Below are positions 54,717-64,000 of a DNA stretch of 64,000 nt, one piece after another (position 1 is the first letter of the stretch; every line of letters starts with the position of its first letter). The notes under the pieces were generated by a model that worked only from the letters and a program-made list of their open reading frames with translations, was not told the DNA's origin and did no database searches. Made by a program: the position numbers and the translations under genes. This DNA is from Scedosporium boydii (Eukaryota; Ascomycota; Sordariomycetes; Microascales; Microascaceae). The stretch is taken from contig NJFT01000009.1 of assembly GCA_002221725.1 (NCBI GenBank), positions 186,001 to 250,000 on the forward strand, written 5' to 3'.

Positions 54717-56493
54717 TTAGTCGTCGAAGGTAATCTTGTTCTCGGACGAGCCAGCACCGCCGGCGTCGATGCGGCTACCGCCACGGCCACCGCGGCCACC
54801 ACCGAAGCCACCACGGCCACCGAAGCCTCCTCGACCGCCACCTCCTCGGCCACCACCGCCGCGACCGCCAAAGCCGCCGCGACCTCCACGGCCACCACCC
54901 CGTCCTCCTCGGCCTCCACCACGAGGAGAGCCACCATCGTTGGCACGGGCCTGAGCAAAGTCAAGGCGGAGAGCGCGAGCAGCCCGTCCAGGTCCCAAGT
55001 AGGCACCGTTCTTGGTCTGGAAGGCAGTCTTGGCATCATCAATGGATGCGAACTCGACGTAGCCGAATCCCTTGAGCTCACCAGTCTCGCTGTAACACAA
55101 TTAGTTTCCTGCATGTTACCCGGACAAGGGCCTATGCCGAGAAGAGATTGACTTACGGGTTGGTAGGCAGCCTGACGTTCTTCACCTCAACGCCCTCATT
55201 GAAAAACTCCCAAACCTCGTCTCGGCTGATGCCGAAGGGAATGTTGCCGACGAAGAGAGTATCGCTCTCGGGGCTCACAACATCGTTGAATTGCTTGGCC
55301 CTGTCCTGGCCGCGACCACGGTCATTACCGGCGGGTCGGCCACCATCGTTGTTGCGAGCAGGGGCGATATCAAGCTTGATGGCTCGGCCGTCAATCTCCT
55401 TGCCCTGCATAGCGTCCAAAGCCTTCTTAGCGGCCTCGGGGTTGGAAAAGTCAATGAAGCCAAAGCCACGGCTGCGGCCGGATTCCTTCTCGGTAACTAC
55501 GCGAGCACCAGTAAGGCCCTCGCACTGCTTGAACTCTTCAAAGAGCCACTCATCATCGATGTTCCAGCTGAGCTGGCCGGCCCAAATAGTCGAACCCTCG
55601 GCGGGCTTCTCGGCCTCACCGTCGGTCTTGGCCTTCTTGGCGGCGGAGTCATCGGCCTCGTCGAGCTTTCGCTTTTTGGAAGGCCCTTCAGCCTTGGTCT
55701 CAGAGGCGTCCTCGGATTCAGACTCGGAGCTGTCGGAGTCAGAGTCGGAAGAGTCAGAAGACTAGAAGGCTTGTCAGAAGATCCCATTCGACGTTCGTTG
55801 ATTAGATAGGGTGATGAGAGAAAGACTTACGGTTTTATCCTCGGCCTTGGCGGCGGGCTTGTCTTCCATCTCTTCATCCTCGGAGGAGTCGGACGAGTCA
55901 GATGAGTCGGAGGACTCGCTCTTGGCCTTGGTAGCCTTAGCTCCGTTGACCTTGGCCTTAGCCGGCTTCGCGTCCTCAGACTCGGACTCAGAATCAGACG
56001 AATCAGAGTCCGAGGAGTCGGAAGAGTCAGAGTCAGACTTGGCCGCAGCCTTGGCCTTGCCGTTAGTGGCAGGCTTAGGGGACGTCATTTCCTCATCAGA
56101 ATCGGAAGAGTCAGAGGAGTCAGAGTCGGATTCAGACGATGAGTCCTTGGCGGCAGCCTTGCCGTTAGCCTTGCCGTTCGTGGCCTTTACCTTGGTAGCC
56201 TTATCTTTGGACGCCTTCTTGGCAGGGGCCTTCTCCTCCTCGGACTCGGATTCGGAATCGGAAGAGCTATCAGAAGAAGAAGAATCGCTCTCCTCCTCGG
56301 AGGAGACCTTCTTCAGTTCCTTGAGCTTCTTCTTCTTCTTCTCGATGGCCTTGGCAGCGCTCTTGGCGATCTCCTTGGACACGGCCTTGGGAGTCTGCGA
56401 CGCCTTGGTGACACCGCCAGCCTTGACTGCCTTGAGGGGAGTGGCGTTCGCCTTGGTGGCTTTGGAAGCCTTGGTGGATTTGGCTTTGGCCAT
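54717..56493 (-). CDS. gar2: nucleolin-like nucleolar protein (Gar2/Nsr1)
   Basis: Three exons on the minus strand: 56493-55831, 55761-55157 and 55089-54717, giving 546 aa. Introns have GTAAGT donors and CTAG/ACAG acceptors. The N-terminus is Lys/Ala-rich. It is followed by several Ser/Asp/Glu blocks separated by Lys/Ala stretches, the casein-kinase-2-type acidic region of nucleolins. RRM1 (about 290-365) begins STIWAGQLSWNIDDEWL and includes SRGFGFIDFSN. RRM2 (about 395-470) has DTLFVGNIPFG and, across the second intron, LPTNPETGELKGFGYVEF. The tail is an RGG domain (GGRGGRGGFGGRGG). Gar2/Nsr1 binds pre-rRNA and is needed for 18S rRNA and small-subunit production in the nucleolus. An RRPE-like element lies about 200 bp upstream. 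Confidence 0.95.
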
Positions 56494-57065
56494 TGTGTAA
56501 TATTCTGATTTATAAATGAAAAGAATAGAAAGAAATGAACTTTCCGCTTTGGAACCAGACGAGAGATGCACTCGATGTGTGCAAAATAATATGTGTCTGG
56601 AGGGTTGGAAGGGTTGGGAGAGAAAGGAAACTGGTGCGAAACGAGGGGGGAGGCTTGCAGATAATTAATGCTTCTGAAAAAAAGACGAGAAAAATTTTGG
56701 CGGGAAGAAGTTTTCTGCTGGGTGAAAAGTGGGTCCCACAACCAGGCGGTGAAAGAAATTCGACACCAACCACCTTCTCAAATTGTTTCTAGTGCTCGCT
56801 CGTGACTGGGGTACGTACCCACCAGGCCAGGCCAGAAACTTGTGGCCATGAAAATAAGGCTTCCATGCTGACTTCCAAATGCGAGCAATCTGATTGAACA
56901 ATCTCATGCAACAACCTGAAGCCTCGCAAAGCCGAGTAACAGCAGTCTTTTGAGCTTCAGCACCTCAGTCCATCACCCGCACTCTCCGCTGAGAGCTACT
57001 CCCGCCACCCCCAGGAAAGCCGATCCCTTAGCTCTCTAGGATCTACTCCAACCAATACCGCCACA
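56494..57065. other. divergent promoter, nucleolin-like gene and complex I subunit
   Basis: 572 bp between two divergent start codons. No gene. It contains the GAAAAATTTT element listed separately; the 60 bases before the complex I start are C/T/A-rich. Confidence 0.6.
56689..56698 (+). promoter_or_regulatory. RRPE-like element GAAAAATTTT
   Basis: It matches the yeast rRNA-processing element consensus (GAAAAATTTT) found upstream of ribosome-biogenesis genes. It lies about 200 bp before the start of the nucleolin-like gene, a gene of that class. One A/T-rich 10-mer could be chance; conservation in orthologous promoters would decide. Confidence 0.4.
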
Positions 57066-57460
57066 ATGCCGACCCCCGAGTCCGCCATGTTCAAGGCGCA
57101 AAAGCCCAAGGTCCCCCCCACTTTCGACGGTGTCGACTACGACGATTCGAAGGCCTTCAAGGCCGCCCAGGATGCCATTACGAGGGAGCAATGGGTGGGA
57201 GCCATGATGATAAGGATTGTTGGCGAGGAATTGGGCAAATGCTATGTGCGCGAAGGGGTCAATCATCTTGAGAACTGCGGCCATCTACGAGGTATATATT
57301 TTTCTCACGTCCTCATTGAGCCGAATCGGAATGAAATGCTAACGCTACATTACCAGAGAAATATCTCCAGCTCCTAAAGACGAAGAAGACCAAGGGTACT
57401 CTCGGATTGCAACAAAACTTTATCGAGAGGAAGGAGCAGGAAATGGCCAACTCGCAATAG
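57066..57460 (+). CDS. nuo12.3: NADH:ubiquinone oxidoreductase 12 kDa subunit (PDSW/NDUFB10-like)
   Basis: Two exons, 57066-57291 and 57357-57460 (65-nt intron with branch CTAAC), giving 109 aa. The opening PTPESAMFKAQKPKVPPTFDG, then DAITREQWVGAMMIRIVGEELGKCY and EGVNHLENCGHLREKYLQLL, match the Neurospora 12 kDa complex I subunit family. Cys residues at about 62 and 74 fit its expected pattern. It is an accessory subunit of the membrane arm, facing the intermembrane space, and has no cleaved presequence. It shares a divergent promoter with the nucleolin-like gene. Confidence 0.88.
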
Positions 57461-58307
57461 ACAGGCACGGTGGGATGGTGTGTTGGAAGTATGGATGCCG
57501 GTCCTCTGTGTTCCTCTCTCGGATACTCGCATACCTTATAATTGTCTAGAGAGATGCTCCGAGGAATATTCCCGCCCTGTTCTTCCGGCGATGAAAGCTC
57601 GCGGATGATGAGCAACTGAGAGGCTCGATTGAGTGGCAGTGTTGTTCCGAGGGCTCGGCTAATGGCTAGCTTGGCCTCGGGGCCTGTAACGATACGCAAT
57701 GGCATCAGAGTATAAACCAGGTGCAAAATCACATGGAAATTTTAGATTTTTTTTACATATTTGTTTTTGTTGTTTCTCCATGATATCCGCTCTTGAGGTT
57801 GTTTCCTCGCTGCTTCCCGGCTTGATAAATGGGCGTACAGTATTGATTTATTTGAATTACACACTGTATCACCGAGCCTAGAGAACTTCCAGAACATCGC
57901 GCACTTATTATCAACCAAAGCTTCCCCAAATCCACAACGGCCTTCAACTTCTTACTCCCATCAGCATCTTCCCGCCGCCAGATACCGTCTGGATCTCGAA
58001 ACCGCCGGACCTTCTAGCGCTCGTCTTTTCCATTGCGCCAACCACATCAAAGCCCAAGTCTCTCATCCCTTCAAACGAGAACTCGTCGCTCCTACCTCTC
58101 TCCCTTCATCACCCCTCCACACCATCGACCGTGACGGAACTTATCTCCAAGCTCACATACGAATCGTCCTCTAGTCCATCTGCGCCATTATTCTCGTTGC
58201 TATTGTCGCTCATCTCGAAAGTAGCAGTCACGGAATTTTGCGATCGCGCGGGCGCGATTTAATCCTCGCTCTCATCACAAACTCCCACTCCACACCTTTC
58301 CATCATC
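57461..58307. other. intergenic region before TAF7 gene
   Basis: 0.85 kb, 3' flank of the complex I gene and TAF7 promoter. No gene seen. C/T-rich blocks fill the last 250 bases. Confidence 0.5.
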
Positions 58308-59780
58308 ATGTCTGCTCCAGACGGACAGCGCCCGAGAATCAAGATTAACGTCTCGAGCGCCAAAATCTCCGCGGCGACGGATGGCAGCGCGACGCCAGCC
58401 TCCGCCACAACTCCATCACTCCTAACCCCCGGCGGCCAAGGTCACAAGATTGTATTCAAGGGCAAGGGCTCGCGAGCAGGGACGCCGACCGAGACACCTC
58501 GATCCAAAACCGCCACACCCTCTGCTAAGACAAAAGCGGGAAGACAAACGAAACCCACAGCCAAGAAGCGCGAACACGACGAGTTTGGAGATGATACCAT
58601 CACAATCGAGGCGGAGCCAAAACCCAAGAAGCGCCTCGTCAAGCTCGTTTCTTCCAAGTCTGCCGCACCCCCTCTCATAATCAAGGCCCCGGGACGACCT
58701 ATTGTGAGGCCAGCTGGAGAGGGCTACGACTCCGAAGCAAGCGACCGAGAAGATGATCCCACAGTGGAGGAGCAAATTGTCTTCCGCATGATCCCTGGCG
58801 AGCACTGCAACTATATCAGGCAGGCCATCGAAGAGAACAAATTCGGACCCAGGCGTGAGGGCGGTGCTGATGTTCACCTAACATGGTTCGACGATGAATC
58901 ACGGAGAGCCGTCCTACGAGTGAAAGGACAACTATTCGCCGCCGTTTTAGTCGACTTACCAACGATAACCGAGGGGATGAAGACGTGGGACAGAAAGAAC
59001 TTCTTAAAGTCGAGCGATATCTGCCAAATGTTGCTCGTCTTCCAACCCGTCTCCTCGGAGAGCGAGGCAAAGACCATTCCGCTACCTAAGGCGATCGAAT
59101 CCGGGTTTAAATGGCCTCATGGATTAACACCGCCTATGCATGACTGCGTCCACCGCCGCTTTGCGAAAGTGATTAGCCGGAAAGAAATCGAGGATAAGGA
59201 AGCTGAGGTGGAGAGGCTCCTGCGCCTAGATCGAGAAGCTAAGGGCTCGAAATGGGAGCTGGTTGACGACCGCCAAGCCAAGACGCCTGCCGAGTACGAA
59301 GAAGAAGATGCAGAAGGTGAAGAGGAGGAAGTTGAATTCTTCCAGCCCGAGCCGGATCTCTTCGGAGATCTCGAGGCTGATCTCGAAGCCGCCTTTGAAG
59401 AGGCGGCATCGACAGCAAGCCCAGCTACACACTTAGAAGGAGTCACTCCGATGACCGGCAATACTACTACTCCAGCTGCTCAGATTCGCGAGACCGTCGA
59501 GCAAAGCGAGGAGTCGGCCGAAGACGAAGATGAGGACGAGGATGAGGATTTGGATGAGGAGGAGCAAACTCGCATGGATGAGGTGAAGGGAGTCCGTGCC
59601 ATGATTGCTGATCTCAAGAATCAACTGAAGGAGAAGGAGGAGAGCCTCAAGTTGCCACACGTTGCAAACTCTATCATTCTTAGACGACGAGTGGAGAGCA
59701 CTATTCGAGACTTGAAGAGCGAAATTCAGCTCAAGATGTCGTCCATCGGTATCGAAGAAGAGGAGGAGGAAGAGGAGTAG
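58308..59780 (+). CDS. taf7: TFIID subunit TAF7 (TAFII55 conserved region)
   Basis: Single exon of 490 aa. A disordered basic N-terminus (about 1-145) leads to the TAFII55 region: EQIVFRMIPGEHCNYIRQAI, DVHLTWFDDESRRAVLRVKG, FAAVLVDLPTITEGMKTWD, NFLKSSDICQMLLVFQPV and then WPHGLTPPMHDCVHRRF (about 150-300). These are the defining blocks of the family. A linker with acidic runs follows, then a long coiled-coil-like segment (TRMDEVKGVRAMIADLKNQL) and a Glu-rich end. TAF7 sits in the TFIID complex, binds TAF1 and holds back its activity during transcription initiation. The single-exon structure and length are normal for filamentous fungi. Confidence 0.95.
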   Translation: MSAPDGQRPRIKINVSSAKISAATDGSATPASATTPSLLTPGGQGHKIVFKGKGSRAGTPTETPRSKTATPSAKTKAGRQTKPTAKKREHDEFGDDTITIEAEPKPKKRLVKLVSSKSAAPPLIIKAPGRPIVRPAGEGYDSEASDREDDPTVEEQIVFRMIPGEHCNYIRQAIEENKFGPRREGGADVHLTWFDDESRRAVLRVKGQLFAAVLVDLPTITEGMKTWDRKNFLKSSDICQMLLVFQPVSSESEAKTIPLPKAIESGFKWPHGLTPPMHDCVHRRFAKVISRKEIEDKEAEVERLLRLDREAKGSKWELVDDRQAKTPAEYEEEDAEGEEEEVEFFQPEPDLFGDLEADLEAAFEEAASTASPATHLEGVTPMTGNTTTPAAQIRETVEQSEESAEDEDEDEDEDLDEEEQTRMDEVKGVRAMIADLKNQLKEKEESLKLPHVANSIILRRRVESTIRDLKSEIQLKMSSIGIEEEEEEEE

Positions 59781-60088
59781 ATTTTTTTGGCAGCATACTG
59801 CTACATTAATGAAAAAACACGGCGCCTCGGAACAAAGGAGAGCGGCCATAATAATGAGGATACCCTAGCTCCCCTTGCACTACTAAAAGATGATAGTCCT
59901 GTCCTACAGATAGATAGGGCTCAAATAAAATACTTGAAATCCACATCGATGATCCGCAAACAGTATGCGTAAGGGTGCGAAGAAGAAGCGTGTGAGAATA
60001 TACACTCTGGTAATGTACAATTATCAAGACAGATCTATCCATCTCCCCTCTAACATCATTCCCGCCCCAGCATACACGTGTATAAATT
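59781..60088. other. 3' flanks between convergent taf7 and mL54 genes
   Basis: 308 bp, A/T-rich, with AATAAA-like AAATAAAAT (about 59925-59933) as a possible poly(A) signal for taf7. Nothing else seen. Confidence 0.5.
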
Positions 60089-60779
60089 TTACATAGACTT
60101 GAGGTAGTTAGCCTCCTTGATCTGGGACTTGCGCTCCCTCCTCATGGCCTTCTGCAACTCGGCGCGCTTGGAAGATGACTTCAATACATCCGAAAGAGCT
60201 CCCTCTCCTCCATCGGCAAGGTTGAGGGTTTGGTGCTGCAGGGGGATCTTGGGGGCTAGGGCCTCGACGTCGCCCGTTGCGAGGATCCTGGCCTCGAGCT
60301 GCCTCTGCTTCTTGGCGGCGAGTCGTCGTTGCTTCTTGGATTTGGCTAAAATAGGAGAAGTACCAAGTCAGCGAAGAGGGTTCAGATGGAATTAATTCTA
60401 TGTAGAAGAAAGGGGGGGAAGGAAACATACAGAACTCATCAGCTGCGCCGTCTTCAGCCGCGTTGACCTTCTCAGGATACTCGAGACACCTCCACAGCCA
60501 CTCGGGATATTGATCGTCGGGAAGTGCCACGGGGTCCTGCTTGTTCTTAAAGTAATTCAGCCCCGTAAGGACCGTTCCAGCCGCGCAAGACGACTTAGGC
60601 TCGGCGGCAGGAGCGGGCTTCGCGAGCTCTTCGCCGGGTTCTGTCGTCGGGGTGGAGAGCTTAGGAGCCTCCCCGGAGGCATTGAGGCGAGCCGGGAAGG
60701 TGGAGATGGTGCGGGCGGAGGCGATGAAGGGTTGCCGCGTGAGGGCGGAGGCCCTTCTGAGGCATTGGCGGCAGATCAT
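60089..60779 (-). CDS. mrpl37: mitochondrial large ribosomal subunit protein mL54
   Basis: Two exons on the minus strand, 60779-60431 and 60345-60089 (intron 85 nt, donor GTATGT, acceptor TTTTAG), giving 201 aa. A typical mitochondrial presequence opens the protein (MICRQCLRRASALTRQPF, then SARTISTFPARL). The core LTGLNYFKNKQDPVALPDDQYPEWLWRCLE is the signature of mL54 (yeast Mrpl37). The exon join adds the basic helix SKSKKQRRLAAKKQRQLEAR, then RAELQKAMRREREKSQIKEA. The protein is part of the mitochondrial 54S subunit. Staying in exon 1 past the donor would give an unrelated C-terminus, so the intron is needed. Confidence 0.93.
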
Positions 60780-61897
60780 GGTTGCCAGATAGATATTGCG
60801 GCGGAGGGAAGGCTGAGATGTTCCAGTTGTCGGTTGTTAGGAATCTTTTGACATCTGCGGATTTTCCTGCGCTGGGCAGTGTACCTCAGTACTCCGTGCA
60901 GAATATCGCGCCTCACACATGCTTATGTAACGGTCAAGCTAGGAAAGCGGACACTGATCCACCAATTCCAAGGCATTAACACGTGATCTTCCCCGTGACT
61001 TAGACCTTCTAAGTTTGGACGACGAGTGTCTGTGAATGGAAGAGCCTCGAAGCCCATTGTTCTTTCCTCCCATTGCGGATTCGAGCGGCGCCTGTGAGAA
61101 ACGAAATCATCTTTACGAGGATGTCAAGTCAAATTAAAATATATTGCCTGCAAACGCTGCGGGAATTCGCGACACAGGATAAAAACTTGCCGGGCGAATC
61201 CTGCTGGCGGCCCGGCTGGCCTGAACTGCTGAACCTCACCCCAAGTAGGGCACCGTTTTTCCTATTTCCACCAAGAAATTCCTTTCCTGGTCAACAACGT
61301 TTGTTCCCACAGGTCCAATTACAAAGTAGAGGTAGTGTGCCGCCCGCCGCTGCCATCGCCGGCACGGAAGTCTGTGAATGCCCGGCCGGCCAGCCCCGGC
61401 AGCCCCGGACGAGGAGGTCAACCACGAGCGGATCGTGGGTTTTCGCCCCTCGAATCTACCTAGACAGGCCAGGCGAGGCTGCGAACTTATGAGCCTTCAG
61501 GACTAGCGTTTCCAGGGCATGGCCTGGCACCTCCCGCGACGGTGCCCTGCATCCTGTCACATCCGATGGCGCATGAAGTTGTAAACAATACATGAATTCC
61601 CTCATGATAACCCACCTTCACCACACCGAGTCTGTAAACGCTAGAGTGAAGAGCGAACTGAAAATACTGGCTAGAGCCGTGCTAGACTCAAATATCCATG
61701 TCAAGGATTGATTTTTATCACATGCCCCGAAAGAATAAGTCTAGACGCTACTATATCACACCTTGGACGGATATATATAACATAAAGATGCCTTGCGTGT
61801 ACAGTTTCTATCATTGATGCTAGCCACCATATCGTGTGTCCTCCTCTTTCGAAACCTCTCCCGCTCAAAACGCACTCCGCGCCTTCAAACCGACAAC
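60780..61897. other. divergent promoter region, mL54 and F-box-like gene
   Basis: 1.1 kb with no recognised gene. Moderate GC with CCGGCC-type repeats near 61380-61400. A frame at 61073-61492 has no domain. Confidence 0.5.
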
Positions 61898-63241
61898 ATG
61901 CGGGTTTTGCTCAACCTATTTCGGATCTGTTTTCCGAACGGAGCCAATGTTGGTGTTGATGCCGAGACCCAACACGACACAAATCCTCATTCCAATATGA
62001 CGCCCTTTGACGCACCATCGCTTCAATCAACGGAGCTCTCGACTCTTCTAGGTGCTGCTGACCTGGACCAAAGTTCCACTCGATCGTCACAGGACATGAT
62101 CCAATACTAGCTCCTACACTCCGCAATCTTTCACAGAGCAGACTTTGTCAGCTTCCATCTGAACTGCTGTTGGAGATGATGGAGCATCTCGACTGGGTTG
62201 GCCTTGCATGTTTACGCAGGACGTCGCGGATATTCCTAAGGCTTTTCTCATCAGCAGCCTTTCGAGAGTATCACGGTCGACGCCTGCCACATTTAGCTTA
62301 TTTTGTATTTCAGCATGAGTATGATTCGCAGGCCGGACAACTGTTCCAAGAATTGCGTCTGCTTCTAAAGAGAGATGCCATGTGCGCTCCTTGTTTTCAC
62401 GTCTATGAAAACTTGGCACAGGATGCACGCGTGAAAGCAATGGTTCGGCCCGATGTTTTCTGTGATGGCTGCCGGGAGTTCCATGTAGCCGGATTCTTTT
62501 CGCTCAAACACAGATGGAAATGGCTATCAGGAGTATGTCTCGCATACGAGGGCCATATTCGAGTCTGTCAGCATGCTACACTTCGTTGGCGGGACGTTAA
62601 GCGATGGATTGCTAAGGCTAGGAGCCGAGGCCAGCAGGAAATGAGTATTCTACTTTGCGAGGTCATACTTCCACTTGTGGAAAGGATACGCTTCAAGGAA
62701 TATGGGCCAGGATCTCTTTTTTTAGCTGGGGAAGAAGATGTGGAGCAGGTAAAACTGGTAATAGAGTGGCTGGCCCATATCGACATGCCCCCTGCCTCTC
62801 CAACACCACAGGGACGTTATCCGGCTTCCGAAATGAGAAGGGTATTGAAGAATGCTCTATGAGGACGCAGGGCAGTTCCTCCTGCGAGAGATTGACTCCA
62901 GCCTTTCGCGCCGCATGGCCGCCTTTGATCCTACTTACTGCTCATGTCTCCATTACGAAGGACAATATTACGGCGAGCAGCACATCGACTCGGGACTTCA
63001 GCTCCCAAACACTCGAAAAGCATTTTACCCTTTCCACGCAGCTCGACTTTCATCAGGTGATGCGAGCCTAGAGGTTCGCACATGCTCTAGAGCCATCAAT
63101 TTCCCAGCACTACACTTCATACATAGAAACACTATTCCGATACTTCCGTGGCCCAAAGGAAAGTCGCCGAGGCTGCCGTGGAGTTGGTATGATCGCCTGG
63201 ATACTAGTTCTTTCGACTTGGGTGCCAACCATGAGAGTTGA
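61898..63241 (+). CDS. F-box-like protein gene with apparent frameshift
   Basis: The F-box opening LCQLPSELLLEMMEHLDWVGLACLRRTSRIFLRLF (from about 62130) is clear. The ATG at 61898 fits if a 59-nt intron (62052-62110, donor GTGCTG, acceptor ATACTAG) is removed; the branch point there is weak. The frame then runs to a TGA at 62860-62862 after RRVLKNAL. Directly beyond, the +1 frame continues to 63241 as YEDAGQFLLREIDSSLSRRM and ends WYDRLDTSSFDLGANHES. Both parts look coding and read as one helix across the join, so I infer a one-base deletion near 62858, or less likely a very short intron. The middle has several Cys pairs (CAPCFHVY, CDGCREFH). Function unknown; F-box proteins usually recruit substrates to SCF ligases. 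It may be a recent pseudogene. Confidence 0.5.
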
Positions 63242-63375
63242 CATGTGCTGTAGTGCCCAAACCAAGAATGTATTAACTATTACTTGGGGAAACAGAATCC
63301 TTTTCGGCTCTCTTCTCTGTTGCGCTATGCCGCTCGACTAAATCCACCGCGATAATCTTAGAAAAACAAAGACCC

Positions 63376-63785
63376 TTAATGTCCTGAATCGCTTTTGCGC
63401 TGTGGCGCCGTGTACCTTGCCCCTGTTTCATGCATCCTCCCTCTCCCGGTGTACAGCGATACTGGTGAATCATTGGCGAGGTCATTATCGTCAGCACCTC
63501 CTTCTAGGGCATTCATGTCTTCGTCTCCGTGCTGAAGACCTAAACTGATAAACAAGCGGTTTCTGGGTAGTCTCTCTGCAATCTAGGGGAGGACGAAAAA
63601 ATCCCTCGGATACACGCAATAACCAGTTGTAGATGAAATTGCCTCTCGGACGCAACAGTCGCTCGAGGTGCAAAGTCGTCTCGGCGCATCTCTGCCAGCC
63701 TTTGTGCAATATCCGCCAGGGATTATTGGATGCCTTCAAGTGCATTTTGGCTGCAGCGGGCACTTGGCCTTGACGGTCGCGGCAT
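63376..63785 (-). pseudogene. possible degraded reading frame, unrecognised
   Basis: On the minus strand an ATG at 63785 starts MPRPSRPSARCSQNALEGIQ. An in-frame TAA (63725-63723) then interrupts, and the same frame goes on as SLADIAQRLAEMRRDDFAP to a stop near 63542. An acidic segment, HGDEDMNALEGGADDNDLAND, follows in another frame to 63376. The composition looks coding, but no family is recognised. The TAA could be a CAA-to-TAA change. It could equally be chance. Confidence 0.2.
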
Positions 63786-64000
63786 CTTGATACACTTGGT
63801 GTCAGCTCCGAAGTCAGGTATTAGTGCAAATGGATTGATACCTACAGCGCTAGTAGAGGAGTCGGCGAGGGTGTCTAGGGAGAGGGGTTCGATGCAGGAC
63901 TACCGAGGCAGACACCAGTTGATTTGTGAATGCAGGAAATGGTCGATTGATTGTAGGGAATGGTTGAAATGGTTGATGAGTCGTAGGATATATTTGATGT

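Overview
The window looks like nuclear DNA of a filamentous ascomycete (Pezizomycotina, probably a Sordariomycete). Most genes are split by short introns of 55-165 nt with GTRNGT-type donors, CTAAC-type branch points and YAG acceptors. The best protein matches are to families typical of this group: Zn(II)2Cys6/Fungal_trans regulator, DUF7730 protein, wax-synthase-domain protein, 12 kDa PDSW-type complex I subunit and a GPH/SUT sugar carrier. I supply 18 intact or nearly intact protein genes, one clearly decayed helicase gene and one doubtful degraded reading frame. I see no tRNA or rRNA gene, intact transposon, CRISPR array or secondary-metabolite cluster.

Layout. 1-5.2 kb is gene-empty. 5.2-8.1 kb is an F-box/leucine-rich protein (-). 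10.8-11.3 kb is the V-ATPase assembly factor Pkr1 (+). 12.3-15.2 kb is a zinc-cluster transcription factor (-) whose zinc finger is only intact if a 3-nt micro-exon is spliced in. 16.8-17.6 kb is a Grx3/4-type monothiol glutaredoxin (+). 19.0-21.6 kb is the actin-binding protein Abp1 (+). 22.2-22.7 kb is a tiny Cys-rich CYSTM-like protein (-). 24.5-26.3 kb is a frameshifted UPF1-like helicase pseudogene (-). 27.9-29.6 kb is a wax-synthase-like membrane acyltransferase (+). 29.9-33.8 kb is the complete telomerase reverse transcriptase in six exons (-).

The second half has a 3.5-kb gap rich in a small palindromic motif, then a very large RhoGEF with DH, BAR and SH3 domains (37.2-43.5 kb, +) and a seven-exon SUT-type sugar carrier (45.4-47.7 kb, +). 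These are followed by oligoribonuclease (47.9-48.5 kb, -), a Gfo/Idh/MocA oxidoreductase (50.1-51.8 kb, +), a DUF7730 protein (52.5-53.7 kb, +) and a nucleolin-like Gar2/Nsr1 (54.7-56.5 kb, -). Then come a complex I 12 kDa subunit (57.1-57.5 kb, +), TAF7 (58.3-59.8 kb, +), mitochondrial ribosomal protein mL54 (60.1-60.8 kb, -) and an F-box-like gene broken by an apparent frameshift (61.9-63.2 kb, +).

The genes are mostly unrelated housekeeping functions (telomere maintenance, ribosome biogenesis, transcription initiation, respiration, actin and Rho signalling, redox/iron), not one pathway. The most unusual signals are the 3-nt micro-exon, eight copies of a 7-mer in the 3' flank of the nucleolin-like gene, and a palindromic 9-mer scattered through intergenic DNA. 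I found no convincing new biological system.
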